A stretch of DNA of 64,000 nt from Magnaporthiopsis rhizophila (GCA_003049465.1 PYSS01000147.1:24714-88713); one strand, 5' to 3'; positions 21,967-36,368 are shown, counted from the stretch's first letter. A program made the numbers and translations. The notes: generated by a model from the sequence alone, not told the origin.

Positions 21967-24259
21967 TGTGGTGGGTGGTTTTGTTGTCGGAAAGAGCCGA
22001 AGTGTCTTGTTTGCTTGTGAAGCAGGTAAAAGCGAGTGAGGAGATCAGGTAGTGTTGCCTTGAGTCTGTCTAGGAGGGCTGATGATCTTGGGGGAAACAT
22101 CACCACTCCTCAGCAGGGGAACTGTGTCCCTTTTATGCTCGGCCAGGTCCGCAGCTCATGTTGCTTCCACGCTGGGTCTATGGGACCTTCTTCTCCTCAA
22201 CTCCCCAACAGGCCACCCGTCATCGGGGCGGTGGCTGGAAACGAGAGACACACGTGGTCATCGGCTGGCGTTGGACGTCGTGGTGCAGTACCCAGTCCCC
22301 CGCCTCGCCGGTTCCATTCCAGCGCGCGACACCGGCGGGTAGGATCGACATACCCACAATGATACCCAATATAGGAGCAAAAAAGGCAAAGCTCGGCTCG
22401 CGACATGACGTATCGCGGCGCCCCTCCGTTTCTTAGTTGTACTTACTGCTCCCCCCAGTCTTTTTCGGTCCTGTCGTCGAGGTGATCTGTAATACGAAGC
22501 ACCGCATATATCCCATGGGGGGGTTTTTTTTCTCCCGCATGCTGCAATGCAGTGTATCCCCGCGGGCGCAGCATCACAACTCACATGGACATGGCCCCTG
22601 CCGGGAGCCGTGGAAGGAAGCGAAAGTGCGCATCTTGTTCCGAACCTGAAGTGCTCACCTGATTTCACGTCACTCTAGTCGTTTCTCGCGTTAGCACGCG
22701 TTGGCAGGGCATTGAGTACCTACTATACTACCGCGGGGCGCCTAGCGAGTGCCGGCGGCCGGCGATTGTCTTGGCTTGCGGGATGTGGTGGTGGACAGAG
22801 GAAGCCTGGCTGGCGCCTCTGCGGCTGACGGTTCCGGAATACGAGAATGTTACGTTAAAAAGTGCGGTTCCTCGAATGGCCGATGGCGTTCCGACGTCGT
22901 TGGCTGCTATACTGGTGTGGGGTGTCGTATGACGGATGACGACAGCGGCCGATCGGTTGTTTTTTCTTCTTTTCCTTCAGCTCGGTGCGTGGTACTTGCT
23001 TAGACGTTGTTTCTCGCGTTGCTCTCCAAGTAGTGGCCCATTGGTGCCGTATGTACGCCCCTCGGAGTTCGTTTCCCGTAAGCATTGACAACAACAGCTA
23101 ACTGCCTTGGCAGGACATCAACACCTCCATCCCAGCCAGCTGAGACCAGCCGCATGGCCCCTGGCTTCCCCAACCGAGCACCTCGGAACCGTTAGGCTGT
23201 AGTCCATGCGTCAAACCCCATCCCGCCAAGCACTTCTCATCTTCGTATTCAACGTTAAGAAATGCGGGGTCGGCACATAGCCGCGGATTCCATCTGTTTT
23301 TCTTTTCGCCGTTCCATAAAAACGGGGTAGCAGTAGCACATCTGCCGAGCAGAACCGACCGACGAGAGTGACATAATGGCACATTCCAGGTCCTACATCC
23401 CTCGGCGACAGAAAATCACGTCACCGAAACGGGAAAATGTCGCACAACGCTGGCAAGCAAACATTGCACCTGACTTCCTAGTGTGTACGGCAGCGGCGGG
23501 ACGAAACAAAACTCCCAACCAGGCAAAATCAAAGTCTGACCTGACAGGCCGACCCGCTTCAAAGGGCTGCTCAGCTCTTGTTACTGTGGTACGGCCAATT
23601 ATTGCCCGCCTGGCTCCTTTCGAGGTCACGAGAGACTGAGGGGTTTAGTTTGTCTCCCGACCGAGTGAGCCGCACTTCGTGTTGTGAAATATACCAGCCC
23701 AGCCGCTTCTTCTGGAGAGTTGCGGTGTGGTGTCCGTGCACCCGTCGCGCCACGTTTTCTCGTATATGCCGCCTTCCTTCGTCTTTCTTTGGTAACCAGT
23801 CAAACATCTTCGTGTGTGCCAGGATCAATGGTGCTGCCACCGGGGCAAAATTCGCTGTTTATGGAAAGCAGGCCGAGGTTCTCAAAGTTGCAATGCCATC
23901 TCCAGATGGCGCTGCCGGAAGTTCATGCACAAAAATTCGCACAACGAAGCATGAAGATGCAACCCAAGTACCTGAATCCCAACACAACCATGCAATTTTA
24001 TGCTCCCTATCCAACAACCGTACCAGTTCCGGGCAAAACGTAACAGAGAAACAGAAACAGGTGTAGTGGGCAGAGAGGAAAAAGTGCTCCTATAATAGGG
24101 GAAAAAAGACACCGCCATAAAACATGCCCGTAAAACGCTCCCATCCATCGTGATTATCGATATGTCCCATGAAAGGTCCTCAAACAAAACACTATTTCAA
24201 GTCCCAGACCCTTTATCCTTCTTCCCCCACCGCCAAGGCTTCGCCTTCCCGCCCACACT
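21967..24259. other. Intergenic region between BYS1 and VPS13
   Basis: About 2.3 kb. Open frames of 60-160 codons occur on both strands, but none resembles a known protein. The last 200 bases next to 24,260 are probably the VPS13 3' UTR. The first 200 bases are the BYS1 promoter. Confidence 0.5.
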
Positions 24260-27200
24260 CTACTCGAGCGCCCTCGAACGGCGATTAAACTCCTCCACCG
24301 CGACCGCCACGCTCCGGTACAGGAACGCCCGCCCGCTCTCCTCGCCCACCGGGATGAATGGCCCGTTAGCCCCGCCCCTCAGCGACAGGCTCAGCCCGGT
24401 GCGCTCCTTGGAGATGGTCTGCACGTCCTTGAGCGGAATGTCCCACTCGGCCGTCAGCCGCCGGCTGCGGATGAGCAGGATGCGCGCGTACGTCACAATC
24501 ACCACCACGTCCTCGCGCGGCAGCTCCACGTGCGCCACGTACTCCTCGTCAAAGTACTTGCCGTTATCCACCTGCTTGAGCCACGACTGGCCCAGCGCCT
24601 CGCGCTGGCTGTACGGCCGCACGATGCCGTCGCGCGAGATGAAGCGCGTCAGCCGCACCCGGTCGAGCTCGGACCCGTCAAACACCGTCGTCGTGTTGCG
24701 GATGCCCTCCGACACGTTGGATGCCAGGTCCAGCACCCCGATCACGGGTTTTGTCGTCAGGCCCAGCACGCCCTTGCCGACGCCCTTGAAGAAGCCGAGC
24801 GCACCCTCCTGCTCCGCCCCTTCGAGTGGCTTGCGCGCGAGCCCGCCCACTGCCGACCCGACCGAGGTGAACAGCGAGTTGGCGCCCGTCGTGACACCAT
24901 AGAGCGCGTGCTTTGGCCGGTTGCGTGCTCGGCTGATGCGCCTGCGGTCCTGGAACTGCTTGTCCAGCGTCGCGGCCGCGAGTCCCTTGGAGATGGAACC
25001 CGTGAACTTGGAGAATGAGTCCGAAAATCCGTAGACCGTCTTCTTTGCAAAGGAAGCCGCACCGCGCGCCAAACCCACACCAATGTCCTCGGGCCGGTCT
25101 GACATGATGAGGCCCTGGTACGGCTCGTAGAAGACGTCGGCCACGCCCGAGCTGATGTTGTTGAACAGGCCCACAGGGTTGCCGAGGAAGTCGGCCGAGC
25201 CCAGGATCTTGTGCACCTGGTAGAGCGCCTCCTGGCTGTAGTGGTTCGACACGTTCTGCGTCAGCAGCGGGATGGAAACCCGCACGTTTTCCAGCATGAG
25301 AGCATTCAGCCGAAGCGGCGCGTCGTTGACGTTTCCGATGGCCATGGTCATGACGTTTAGGAAGAACATGAGCGGGTTCCGCGACGACGTCTTGTCCTCG
25401 GCGTTGATACGCTCGGTGCGCACAAACGAGAGGTCGAGCTGCATCGGCTGGATGTTCAGCAGCTCAAAGTAAATGTCCTGCGCCGCTTGCTGCTGCCTGG
25501 GCTCCGGTATGTCCACGCTGTCGTCGCAGAGTTTGCCCTCGTCCACTTCCGTCTCCCACGCTGCCCCGGGTATTTTGGAGTAGTCAAGGACCGCGTACAC
25601 AAAGTCCTCGTCCAGATCGACCGTCATCTGTTGGAGGAGCACTGTGGCGTACTTGATATACAGCACTCCGTACGAGTCGTCCTTGACACGCGTCACCATG
25701 GCGTGGAGCGATGGGTGGGCGTCAATCTCCTGCGCCCTCTTGGGGACGACGCTGGGATACAAGATCATCGGAAAGATGCCCCCGTACAGCTGGTTGTCGA
25801 TCTGGATCCACTTGACAGCAAGGCTGACCGTCTGGTACAGCGGCGACTCGCTGTACCGGAGTAGGGCGTCGCGCAGCGTCACGTAGGCGAGCTCCTTCAG
25901 CTGCGAGTTGATCAGCGATATGCCAATGCCCGCGAGCTTCAGCTGCGCCTGGAAGGTAGTGCCAACGTCCTGGCTCTTGACTTCGAACCCGCCGTCCGTG
26001 CTCATGCTCGTGTTCGTTCGGCGCAGTCCCGTCTTTTGTCGGTACAGACTCTTGGACGGCTTGAAGTTGCTCAGGATGAGCGTCTGGGTCGGTCCCTCCG
26101 CGGCAACGTTGATGTCGATGATCTTGGCCTGGCCCGACGGCGCCACAAACTTCATCGGCACGAGGTTGCCGATCTCGGCGAGCTTAACGTGCCGCTCCTT
26201 GCCGAAGGCGCTAATGACAACCTCTCTGTGCTTGGCGGCCGGAAAGTCCCAGGCGTACGGCATTATGCTGCGCGGAGGGAGACGGTATCTGATCTGCCGC
26301 CAGCCCGACCTGTCCTCCTCGCCGTCCTCGTCCACGTTGGGATTGGCTTGGTAGAAGGTGAACTCGGTGTCGCTCTCGTTGCGCATGCTGAACGGCCAAT
26401 TCTTGGTCTCCATGCTCAGCGTGACGAAGATGGTTGCGTCCTCCATGAGGATTTCGGCCCGGATCAGCCGTTGTCTCTGCCCTGGCTTGGCAAGTTTGAC
26501 GTGCGTCGTGCCAATATCGGAAATGTTGAATGGAGACGTCCATTGGCTGTTGACTCCCGGGTAGCAGAGGCACAGCTGCTTGACTGACGTCCTCTGGAGG
26601 AAGTGCAGTGGCTGTAGCGCTCCCGACTGCAGCGACAGGAAGCTTGACGAGCTGGGCTCCCGGATGTTTATCTCGTCCCCTAGCTTGTTTTGGACGACGA
26701 ATCTCGGGGCCAGAGTTACCACCTTGGTCATCTTGTATTTGCCTTCGCCCGACTGCACTGAGATGCCGACGTGGATCTCGGCGTTGCGGTTAGTAGACTG
26801 CAAGACAACATCTGTGGTGCTGCCGATGGCGTCGAAGCTCTGATGCTTGCTCCATTCCGAGTCGCCCACCCTAAGTGATGCGCGGTTGCGGTGATCGTCG
26901 TTCCCAAATGAAAACATGATTGGGAGTGCCTTGGGTCTGTTGCTCTCCGATACGTCAACGAGCTGACGTCCTCCAGAGCCGGGCGCGGCCTTCGCGTGCT
27001 GCATGAAGCCCCTGGACCGGATGTTGACGTCGAGGCCAGTCTTGTTGAGGACCACGTAGGGGCTGTAGACGGTCACCTTGAACGCGCCGCCGCCGTTCGG
27101 AATCCGATAATAGTGCATGCGCAAGTTCAGGTTCAGCCCCTGTTCGTCCCTACAAGTCAAAGTCGTCTCCATCTTGAAATCATCGGTGCTGCCAGGGTTG

Positions 27201-30200
27201 ATGATAGCAAACTCGCTGGGCTTAAAAACCGTGTCTTGCATGTCCACGCTCAGAAGCAGCAGGTGCGACAGCTCGACAACGTGTACCGGACTGACACCGC
27301 CCTTTCTAAGGAAGTTCGTCCAATCCTTCTTCGTGTTCTTGTCGTATATGCGGTACTTGAAGTCGTATGGAAGCAGATTTTCCAGCACGACCGGTGCCGA
27401 CAATTTGACACGCATGTAGGGATAGGTGCTAGAGACAAGAGGTCAGCATTGAGATCACCCTTGGGGGAAAAAGGCTGTTGAACATACTTGGTCAAGGGGC
27501 TGCCCTTCTCAAAGGTGGCATGCAACTGAAAATAAAAGGGGTCACCCTGCTCCCCTTTACACACCATAGTGCGCGTTGGCCGCTTGAGAAGGTCCTTCCA
27601 CCACAGCGTCTCGGTCGACCATGAGTAGCCAAAGCCCGAGTCCGGACGTACTAGGAGCGACTTGAGATAAACGGCCCCCACTGGCGCGGGTCGTGCCTCG
27701 CCAGGAGCGATCTTTTCGATCTTGAGCAGATGTCCCTCCTGGGCGTCGTAAACCCCGAGCTCGACAGGTATCTGCGTCTGGTTCTCTACTAGGAGCGGTG
27801 ACCGCAGCGTGACATACTTCACGTTGTCCTTGCCGAGCGACACTTCGACGAGCATTCGATGGAGTACCTTTTCAGCCTTGGGTTTGAGTCCGTACAGGAA
27901 TTCGCCCTCACGGTTCAGCCGAATGTTCTTGACAGGGTCGAACCCGCTTCCCTCGAGCTGCACCGAAACATTACTGGAGTTGGCCTCGGACACGAGGCTC
28001 TCGCGCATCTTCTCCCAGTGCTCGAAACTCCAGGGGGCCTCCTGGCCCTCCTCCAGCCTGAGGCTGATGTTTTCTTCCGACTTGGGGTTCTTAGCGCTGA
28101 CGACCACATCGAATCCGGTGTAGTTGCGGATCTGGTACGGCGCCTTGACGTCGCGAGGTTTGCCTAGCACATCCTCATCTTGGGTGAGAAACGCAAAAGA
28201 CTTGGACGCAAGAGCGATCGTCGCCGTCGTGATGGTCACATCGAATGTCTGCCTTGAAGTCACATCAACGGAGAGGAGCCCGGAGTCCCGGTCTCTCGCG
28301 ACACCAAATCCAACCTTCCAAGGTTCAAGCAGCGGCTCCCACGCCGACTTGGAGAAGTTGTAGACGTTGATGTACATGTCGATGGCCGTCTCCGCCTTCA
28401 AGCTGCTGGACCAGTCCTCCGCCGAGGCGGTGAAGTCTTTGATGCTGAGATCCAGAATCGGCAGTTCGTGAAGATCGCCAATCAGGACAACCCGAATCCC
28501 ATCGATCGTGGCGGTCAGAGACTCCCGTTTGGGAACCGGTTTTGATATGTCATGCGGACCTTCTAATCCTTGCAGATGATCCCTGTTGCTACCAGAGGTC
28601 GTGGCCGTCTTCGCTTTATTTGCTGCCAGAGTCGACGGGCCCTTTCCGCTAGCTGTGCGCTGCTTAAGGCCAGCCTGCCGTAGCTGCTTCGCCTTCGCCT
28701 CTGCCGCACTTTCTTTCGAGTCTGATTGGTCGTTGCCAGAGAGCTCCGAGGCCTTTTGGATGATCTGGAGGGCGATGAGGATATCTCGTAGGGAAAGTCG
28801 GAGGATAAGCGGCTCAATGTCAATGTGGATGTTGGTCTCGGTCGGCTTTGAGCTGTCCATCGATAGCCGGATGGAAAAGTCGTCAATGATCCTCAGGCGA
28901 GACTCCTCGAAGCGATCCATCCGGCAGAGGTACATGCAAATCTCGGAGATCTGGAAGGTCAATGCGTGCTGTTGTGAAAGAAGTACCTGCTTGGTGCCTA
29001 GCACTATCGCCTCTGAGCTGGGACTCAGGGGATTCGCGATCAGGATGACTTGAGCGTCGACGACGTTGACGCGAAAGGCAAGGTTCATGGTAGACTCGGG
29101 CTCTGTCGGCGGCGTCGTTGAGGGCTGCTGCACCTCACGGCTGATACTACTCCTGCCAGATTTCTGCCCCGCGAAAGCCACCTGCATCGAGTCGGCGTCC
29201 GATTCGTCCGGCGTTTCTATTGGGCTTTGGAGCTCTTCGATGGGGATCCCGGACGGCTCCACGGTGAGAGCGGTCGTGACAAATCCTTGGATCATGAAGA
29301 GGTAGTCTAGGGCAAAGATGACACGCGGGCTGTCGATGGCGACCATAGCGATGACATCGCGTATCTTGCCGCTTGTCATCGAGACGCTAGCCATGAACTG
29401 TTGCACCTTCTTGTTACGAGAGGTCATGATCTTCTTGAACTTGTTGTTCTCTTGGGATCGGCTGTCGTAGATGGTGAAGGAGTGGATGACGAACTCGGCC
29501 TCCAAAGCACCGTTCGCCTGCATCCGCAGTTTCAGCTTGCTGTCGTCAAGCGAGAACCTGGACAGGCTGGCTTGCTGGACATCCCCGATAGGCCTATCCT
29601 CGAACCCATTGATGAGCTCCAAGCCGATGGTGTGGACGTTGAAAACCAGGTCGAGACGTGTCCACGTTGGTGACTCGGTGCCGATCTCGGGGCCGAGGTT
29701 GACAACGTCCTCTCCAGACGATCCACTGCTATCAGATGACTGGGTCTTTGCCCTCTGCAAGGTTCCCGAATCCACGTCTTTTTCGGCCGCCTCTTCGACA
29801 TTCTGATCAGAGTCCCCGGCGAACGCGGCGGGAACCGACCTCGAGATTTCCAGGAGGAACCGAAGCTGATGCTGGGTGACGCGAAGATAAAAGTCCGTCA
29901 TGTGGCCCTCTATTTCCAGATCTGGCCGCTTGACGCCCTCCCTGTGCTCGGCGTAGGTCATCTTGAAGCCAAGGTCGACGTGATCGATTAGCTCGAGCTC
30001 CTCCGACTTGTCTTCAGGATAGTGGAAGAGCGATGTGAGCCTGATGTTTCTGATGCCAGCCGACAGCTTCTGTCCGATCTGCGAATTTTCCGAGTCGTCC
30101 AGTGGGGCGAACTTGTTCTGCGCGTAGATCTCTCCCAGATAGGCCGTTATCAGATCCCGCTTCGGGTTGTTATCCACGACGACCCGTGGGAAGACAACAA

Positions 30201-33200
30201 TGGGCGTCTTGATGACAACGTCGAACTTGATGCGGCTATTGCTCTGCTGAAGTTGAGTCGCCTGGCTTGCTGCCGCCTGCCTGGCCGCGTTGAAGATGGC
30301 CTGCATCTTGCCAAATTTGACAAGGAAGGCGACGATCTTCCTGAAGGGCTCTTCCATGAAATTGACCTTGACTGAGCCGGCGCGGAGATGGATCGATGAG
30401 TCGCAGCCAGGATACGACTTGGACTCGGAGTCGTAGGTCTCGTACCGGAAGTCGGCAAGGTCATCTCCCTGGATGGTGACCAGCTTGCGGAGATTGGACT
30501 CCTCCGAGACGCCGAGGTTAACGTCGTCAATCAGCGACAGATCTCCAAGTTTTGCCGACACACGCATAGTCTTGCCCAACATAAAAACTCCGACATCTGC
30601 GTGGTTGAACGAGAGAGTTGCGAGACGGATGCCGTCGTTATTCAGAATCATCCGGATACTCTTGAGATCCACCTTCACCTTGATGGCGCCCGCCTGTTGT
30701 TGCTGCGGAGGCCCGGTCGTTTCAACAGTGATGTCCACCTCGGAACCGTCGTCCGTGATGGCCTTTTGCGGCGTGTTGTTGTTATTAGCAAAGGTGATGA
30801 GGATGAAGTCCAGGAGCGTAAGCAGAGTTTTGCGGGTGACGATGAGGTTGATGGTGGACACAGCGACGTTGACATTCGTCTCCACGCCTTCGTAGACCGA
30901 CATGAACTCCGGCGAGTCCTTGTTGACCCTAACAAACTTGACGTGCACAAGCTCGCGCTGCTGCTCGCGATCCTCGATGTCGCCGGACGAGACGATAGAC
31001 TTGAACTCGGCGGTGGGGTTGGACACAAAGTCGTCTACGGTAACCGAGCCCAACGAGACCTCGGCCACCATGTCGAACTGGCGGATGAAGTACTCCAGAT
31101 CAAAGTTCTGTGCAACCAGCTCGACCAGCAGCGCATCAGGCTTCTTCCCGTCGGGGTCGCTACGGTACAGCGAACCGCGGAGCTCGTTGACGGCAAATTT
31201 GAGCTCGAAAGTCCTCTGCTGCATCTTGAGTTGCTGGTTGACGGACCCGTCGCTGGCATCTTGGAATTCGTCTTCGTCATCGCCCGCGTCGCTAAGTACG
31301 ATGGCGGTCTGCTGCGTTGGCGCGAACGAGATGATATGCGATGAGCTTCTAGCGCGTGATTTCTTAATCGCAGATCGGCTGGACACATTGCTCAAGAGGC
31401 GCGGTCTCTTGGGCCTCGGCTCCGTTTCGGTCTGCGTGGTCTGCGGTTCGTTCCCGAGTTTCGGTATGGCAACGCTGATGATCTGCATGAGGTTCTTGTA
31501 CTTGGTGTCGGACGCAACCGCATGGAGCATGGGCATGTGGCCAGATATTTTGACACGAGTAAGGTTGGGAGCCTTCGGCATGATGGAGATGGCGACCACA
31601 AAATCGACATTGATCTTGTCCACCACGTGCATCATCTTGGACTCGTCCCTCTCCACCAGCTGTGCCTTTGTCTCCTCGATCGAAGTGCCGATAAGGAGCT
31701 GTGTCGAAGTGAGCTTGACCAGGAAGCGATCATACATCAACGATTCTAGGCGCTTGAAGTCCTCTTCTGTGTAAGACTGGCTCTGCCTGGATTGGACCTT
31801 TTTCATCGTGTCTTTGTCAACCAGCTCGCTGTTGACGCTGATGTGTCCGGCATCGAGGATGATGCATGTCGAGTTATTGGTCGTGATGCTCAACGGGACG
31901 ATAATGAGGGGCGCCTGGAGGTCTAGCTTGGCGTTGATGGTCTTGTGCTCTTCCAGCGCGAACTCGAGGCCGGCACGGGTCTGCTCCCGGAGCCCTTCCA
32001 CTGTGGCCCCGGCGGACTCCATGAGGGCTGTGATGGACTCCATGTGCCTCTCTGGTGGCCTGAAGAAGTCGACAATCCCGACGACGATGTTGGGGTTCCA
32101 AACAATTTCAAGCGGGTTCAGCTTTGCCGTGACCGCGATGTCACCCTGGCCGTCAAGAGGGTTCTGTTCAACCTGGAGCTGGAAGAAAGCCTCCTCTTCG
32201 TGCTTCTCGAGCTCGACAATCGACAAGCGTTGCTTTCTCCTAGTATCTGGGGCATCCTTAACTCTGACGATCTCAGGGAAAAATGTGTTGGGCGTTGTGC
32301 CGTCGTTGACTCTGAGCCCGCCCAGGCCCAGGTCAAGAAATACCGAGTCCACCCTCTTGATGGCCTTCGCCTTGAAGAGGTCAAAGTGGAGGCTGACGAG
32401 GTCTCGAGTTTTGCCGTGAGGGTTCTGTTTGAGCGTCAGGCTTCCCATGCTAAGAGAAGCCTCGATTTGCACTTTCACAGTCTCCCGCGGCTCGTCGATG
32501 GCATCGGCAAGCGCCGTCTTCTCGTCCCAGTCAATAACCTCGTAAAGCTCCTTCCGTTGCTCTTCTGTGATCTTGGTGTTCTCGGCATCCTCGGTAGGGT
32601 GCTGCTCTGTCGCAGGCTTGGCGCCCCAGACCCAGGCAAGCCACCCCTGCTGCTCTTCCTGTTTTGGGGGCTGATTCTTCAGGGCGGCAGCGTTCTCCTT
32701 CTTCAGCTGATTTCGTGCCAGGGACCGCCAGAAGCGCAAGTCTTCGTAATCGAGCTTCTGCTCGAGTTTTGTGATCTCTACAGTCTCCTCAGGGTCAAGG
32801 TTAGGGTTCTGCTTCCGCTTCTTGAACAGCTCGATATATCGCAGGCGGTCGTCACGACGCTCCTTGAAGTAGCCCCACGACCATCGGCGATTCCTCTCGT
32901 GGATCTTGGCTAGTACGGCATTGCCCGCAAACCGAAACCAGGCCCTCGGATCCTCCTTTGGAGTGACGCCCTTGGGCTGGTACTTCTTGTACTCTTGATG
33001 GCGGATGAAGTAGTGAAACAGATCCACCATCATCAGCCCGTCCCGGTACTGGTCGTCGTCGAGCACCAGGCCTATTTCGTCGAACAGCAGATTCGCCTTG
33101 AATTTTGGTACCTCGGTCTTCCCGGACTTGTCCAGCTCGATCTTGGCTTGACCACTCACGGGCTTCAAGATGAACTGGTGACTGTGGTTCTTGGAGCCAT

Positions 33201-33960
33201 TGTCGTCGGGTATCATGTCCCGGAACTTTTGGATGAGCTCATCGTGTGTCGGGGCATCCTCCCCAGGCGTTTCTGCCTCCCGACCAGATCCAAAGAGCTT
33301 GGCGTCTGTGTCCCAGTACACGGCAAGCGCGCCCAGGGTCGCCAGCTTGTGTGTGGTGCCAGTTGAGTCCTGGATGAAGGCAGGCTTCCACTCCCCGTTG
33401 GTGCTGACGGCGCTGAACTCCTGCAGTGTGACACCGAGGGCGAACGAGTGGCCCGGGGCGGATATAGAATCCTCGTAGCGGACGTGGATATTCTTGATCG
33501 TGACCTGCAGGTTGTCAACGATTTTTGTGGCGAAGCTCTCCATGAAGCTCTGGCTGCGCTTCTGCTCCTCCTGGCTGAGTCCCTCCTGGGACCTCTCCTT
33601 CAGCAGCTCGGCCGAATCAAGCTTGTCCATCTTGATGCGCTGCCTCCGCCGCTCCTCCTCGGCTTCGTCATATTCGGCCTCCTCCTTCGGTGAGGCGAGG
33701 AGGAAGACATCTTCGATGTAAACCTTGACGGGGGCGCCGCGCAGGTTGGACCACGGGATGACAAGCGTCAGGGTTCCGAGGTGGCCTTCGACGACATTTA
33801 GGGGGAGCTTCAGCTGGTCGAGGGCTTCGCGGCGCAGTTCGAGGTTCCGGAGCTTGACGTCACCAGACCAGATGCCAACCTTGAGCTGGGCGGGATCGAA
33901 GTTCTTGACATACATGCCCAGAAACCGGTTGATCAGGCCGGCTACCAGCCCTTCCAACAT
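24260..33960 (-). CDS. VPS13: VPS13, bridge-like lipid-transfer protein
   Basis: Two exons on the minus strand, 33960-27488 and 27428-24260, with one 59-base intron (GTATGT...CTCTAG), give 3,213 residues, the usual VPS13 size. The protein starts with the chorein domain MLEGLVAGLINRFLGMYVKN...QLKVGIWSGDVKLRNLELRREAL. The long groove of repeated beta-sheets follows. The adaptor-binding VAB region (about 1935-2560) has six repeats, each with a conserved Asn: RNYTG, VENQTQ, LENLLP, LNKTG, VQNKLG and RNESD. APT1 and ATG2-C-like regions (about 2600-3000) and a PH-like C-terminus (ILLIRSRRLTAEWDIPLKDVQ) complete it. VPS13 moves phospholipids between organelles at contact sites (ER, mitochondria, vacuole, prospore membrane). 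Confidence 0.96.
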
Positions 33961-35019
33961 CGCGATAGCAGGGCTGCCGTGACCCGGGCAGGGACAAGCT
34001 TAGGGTGTAGCTTTCAGGAACCGTCGGAGGAACTCATGGGTGACAGGGCCAGTTGGCGCAATCGTAGGGTATCGTAGATTCGCGGGGTGTTGGAACAATG
34101 AGGGGTATTAAGGATGGGCTGTTGACGTCGACGACACCGGCGCGCACACGTGGAATAATAGGAGCTACAGGAGGCAAAGGTCCGTCAGCGGGCAGCAACA
34201 CGAGGTGGCATGCAGCTTGGTGGGGTGGTCAAACCGTGAGGGCGAGATACGTTGTCCGCTGTCAAATCTAGTAATAGGATAATGCTGAGAAGGAAGTCAG
34301 CTGCTCTAGGCAGGCAGACAGGTAGGAGTCTTCAGTGTGGCATCTGAACCTGAGATATACTCCATGGAACGGAAGCAAGGAACAAAATAAGGCGCCGACC
34401 GCTCCCGCTCCTACGTCCTTGGGCTCTCCAGGTTTTCGTGGCGCAGCGAAGAGCTGGAAAGTGGATGACGCGTGGGATATGGTCCGTGCACCTGCGTCAT
34501 CACTCAACGTGGGGTTTGGGTTTGTGGGGTCGACGGATCAGGGGAGCTCCCGCCCGTCGACGCCTGCCCGGCAGCATCAACAACGGCAGTGCAGCTTCTT
34601 GCGAAGAGTACATGAGATGGATACGGTTTCCAGTAAAAGACTGCCGCGCAGTCTACTTTCCTGCTGCCCAGGATTCGAGACGATTATGTCACCCATCAGC
34701 TGGGGCCTTGAGCGTTCCAAGTCTGCAGCCGCGACCCGCGAGTCCAGATTGGGTGAATGTGCTACGTCTGACGTCACCATCAACGGGTAGATGGTTGCTT
34801 CCAACTGGGCGCCCGAGCAAAAACATGAAAACTGCAACTCGCTGCCAGCTTCGGACAAGAGGTTTGTGTGCTTTTGGTAGAAAAGTGTGCATCTTCTTCG
34901 TCGTAAACTACATTCTACTGTTAATTGCCTTGCTCTAGCGCGCCGCAGCGGCGATTTTGACTACTGCGAAATAATCTATCTTAATTTTGAGACCCTTGAA
35001 CTCCGTCACAGCTTCCACC
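33961..35019. other. Divergent promoter region, VPS13 and DUF3429 gene
   Basis: The two genes are transcribed away from each other, so this 1,059-base stretch holds both promoters and 5' UTRs. No recognised coding region and no clear TATA box, as is common for housekeeping genes. Confidence 0.6.
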
Positions 35020-36368
35020 ATGCTTCGATCTCCCAGACAACTGATCTCGCTGTCGGCGAAAGCAGCCGAGATTCGAGCGGCTGCAAACCTCGCACTAGCA
35101 CAGGACCGAGCTCGGGTCCTGTCGACTCTCGCGGCTAAGCCAAAAGCTCCCAGACATCACATCGTGCCTGCGCGATATGCTCGAATCCTGTATTCAACGA
35201 AAATCCCCGTCGGCATTGACAAGGAGCGCGACAAGGAGGTCGCCCGTCAGAAGCTTCAAGCGGACCCCGAGGCGGTAACCTCCACCTCTACTGTTCGCGG
35301 CGTCTTGGAGGAGTCGGGGCGGGAAAGCCCGAGCAACGATGAAGTCACACGAGGCCTCAAGTCAGATCTGGTAAGAATAACAGTGCGCCCATATCCTGGA
35401 GCCCCAATTGATCATGAGAAACAATACAGAAAACGGTCAAAGACACGTTTGACCTCTCCAGCGTTCCTTCGCTGTCGTACAAGCTCGGGCTTGCGGGGAC
35501 GCTTCCGTACCTTGGCACGTCGCTCTCGACATTGTATCTAGGCTGGAACCTCAACGCGCAGTGGTCGTCCAACGCGCTCTTCAACACCCTCTTGCTGAAG
35601 GACGCGACCGCGCAGAGTCTCCTCCAGCAGCTCGAGGCAATCCAGCTAGGATACGGCGCAGTCATCATCTCGTTTCTCGGAGCAATCCACTGGGTAAGCC
35701 AAACCGCGCGACTTGTGTTCGAAAACGCTCCGCCAAGTTTAGATGGTTGACATCCCGAATGCGTGCAGGGACTCGAGTATGGAGCGACCACAGTCAACCC
35801 CAAGCGGACCAGATTCCGGTACGCCCTCGGTGTCGCCGCCCCTGCGATCGCGTGGCCGACGCTCCTGATGCCGGTTGAGTACGCGCTCATTGGCCAGTTC
35901 GGCGCCTTCATGGGCCTCTACTACTTTGACGCACACGCATCCACACGCGGCTGGGCCCCGCCGTGGTATGGCACATACCGCTTCGTGCTCACCTTCGTTG
36001 TGGGCTCGGCTATTATGGTGAGCCTGATCGGCCGGGCCAGGATCGGCGAGGGCGGTAACAAGGAGGCCGCAGAGAGGATCAGGGACGCGAAACACGGTAG
36101 AACTGTTCGAGAGATGTCGGAATCAGAGTGGCGGAGGCTCGAGGCTGAGGAGAAAGAGAGGATCCGCAGAGAGAAGGAGGAGACAGAGCGCAAAAAGAAG
36201 GAGGAGGAGAAAGAGAAGCAGAAAGATAAGAAGAAGCAAGACAAGGGCGGCAAGGAGGGCAAGCAGGATAAGGATAACAAGGGCAAAGAAAAGCAACAGA
36301 AGGGCGATAAATCGTCCGAGGAGGAGTCTGGCAAGGAAGATGGTGACGAGGGCGAGAAGAAGGATTGA
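35020..36368 (+). CDS. Mitochondrial inner-membrane DUF3429-domain protein
   Basis: Three exons, 35020-35370, 35430-35693 and 35769-36368, give 404 residues. Introns of 59 and 75 bases are GT-AG and in phase. The N-terminus (MLRSPRQLISLSAKAAEIRAAANL...) is rich in Arg, Ala and Ser and without acidic residues at first, a likely mitochondrial presequence. From about residue 118, SYKLGLAGTLPYLGTSLSTLYLGWN begins four to five hydrophobic segments of the DUF3429 type: GAVIISFLGAIHWGLEY, YALGVAAPAIAWPTLLMPVEYALIGQFGAFMGLYYFD, TFVVGSAIMVSLIG. Residues 300-404 are an almost purely charged Lys/Glu/Asp tail. Fungal homologues are named mitochondrial inner membrane protein 1. Molecular function unknown. 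Confidence 0.85.
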
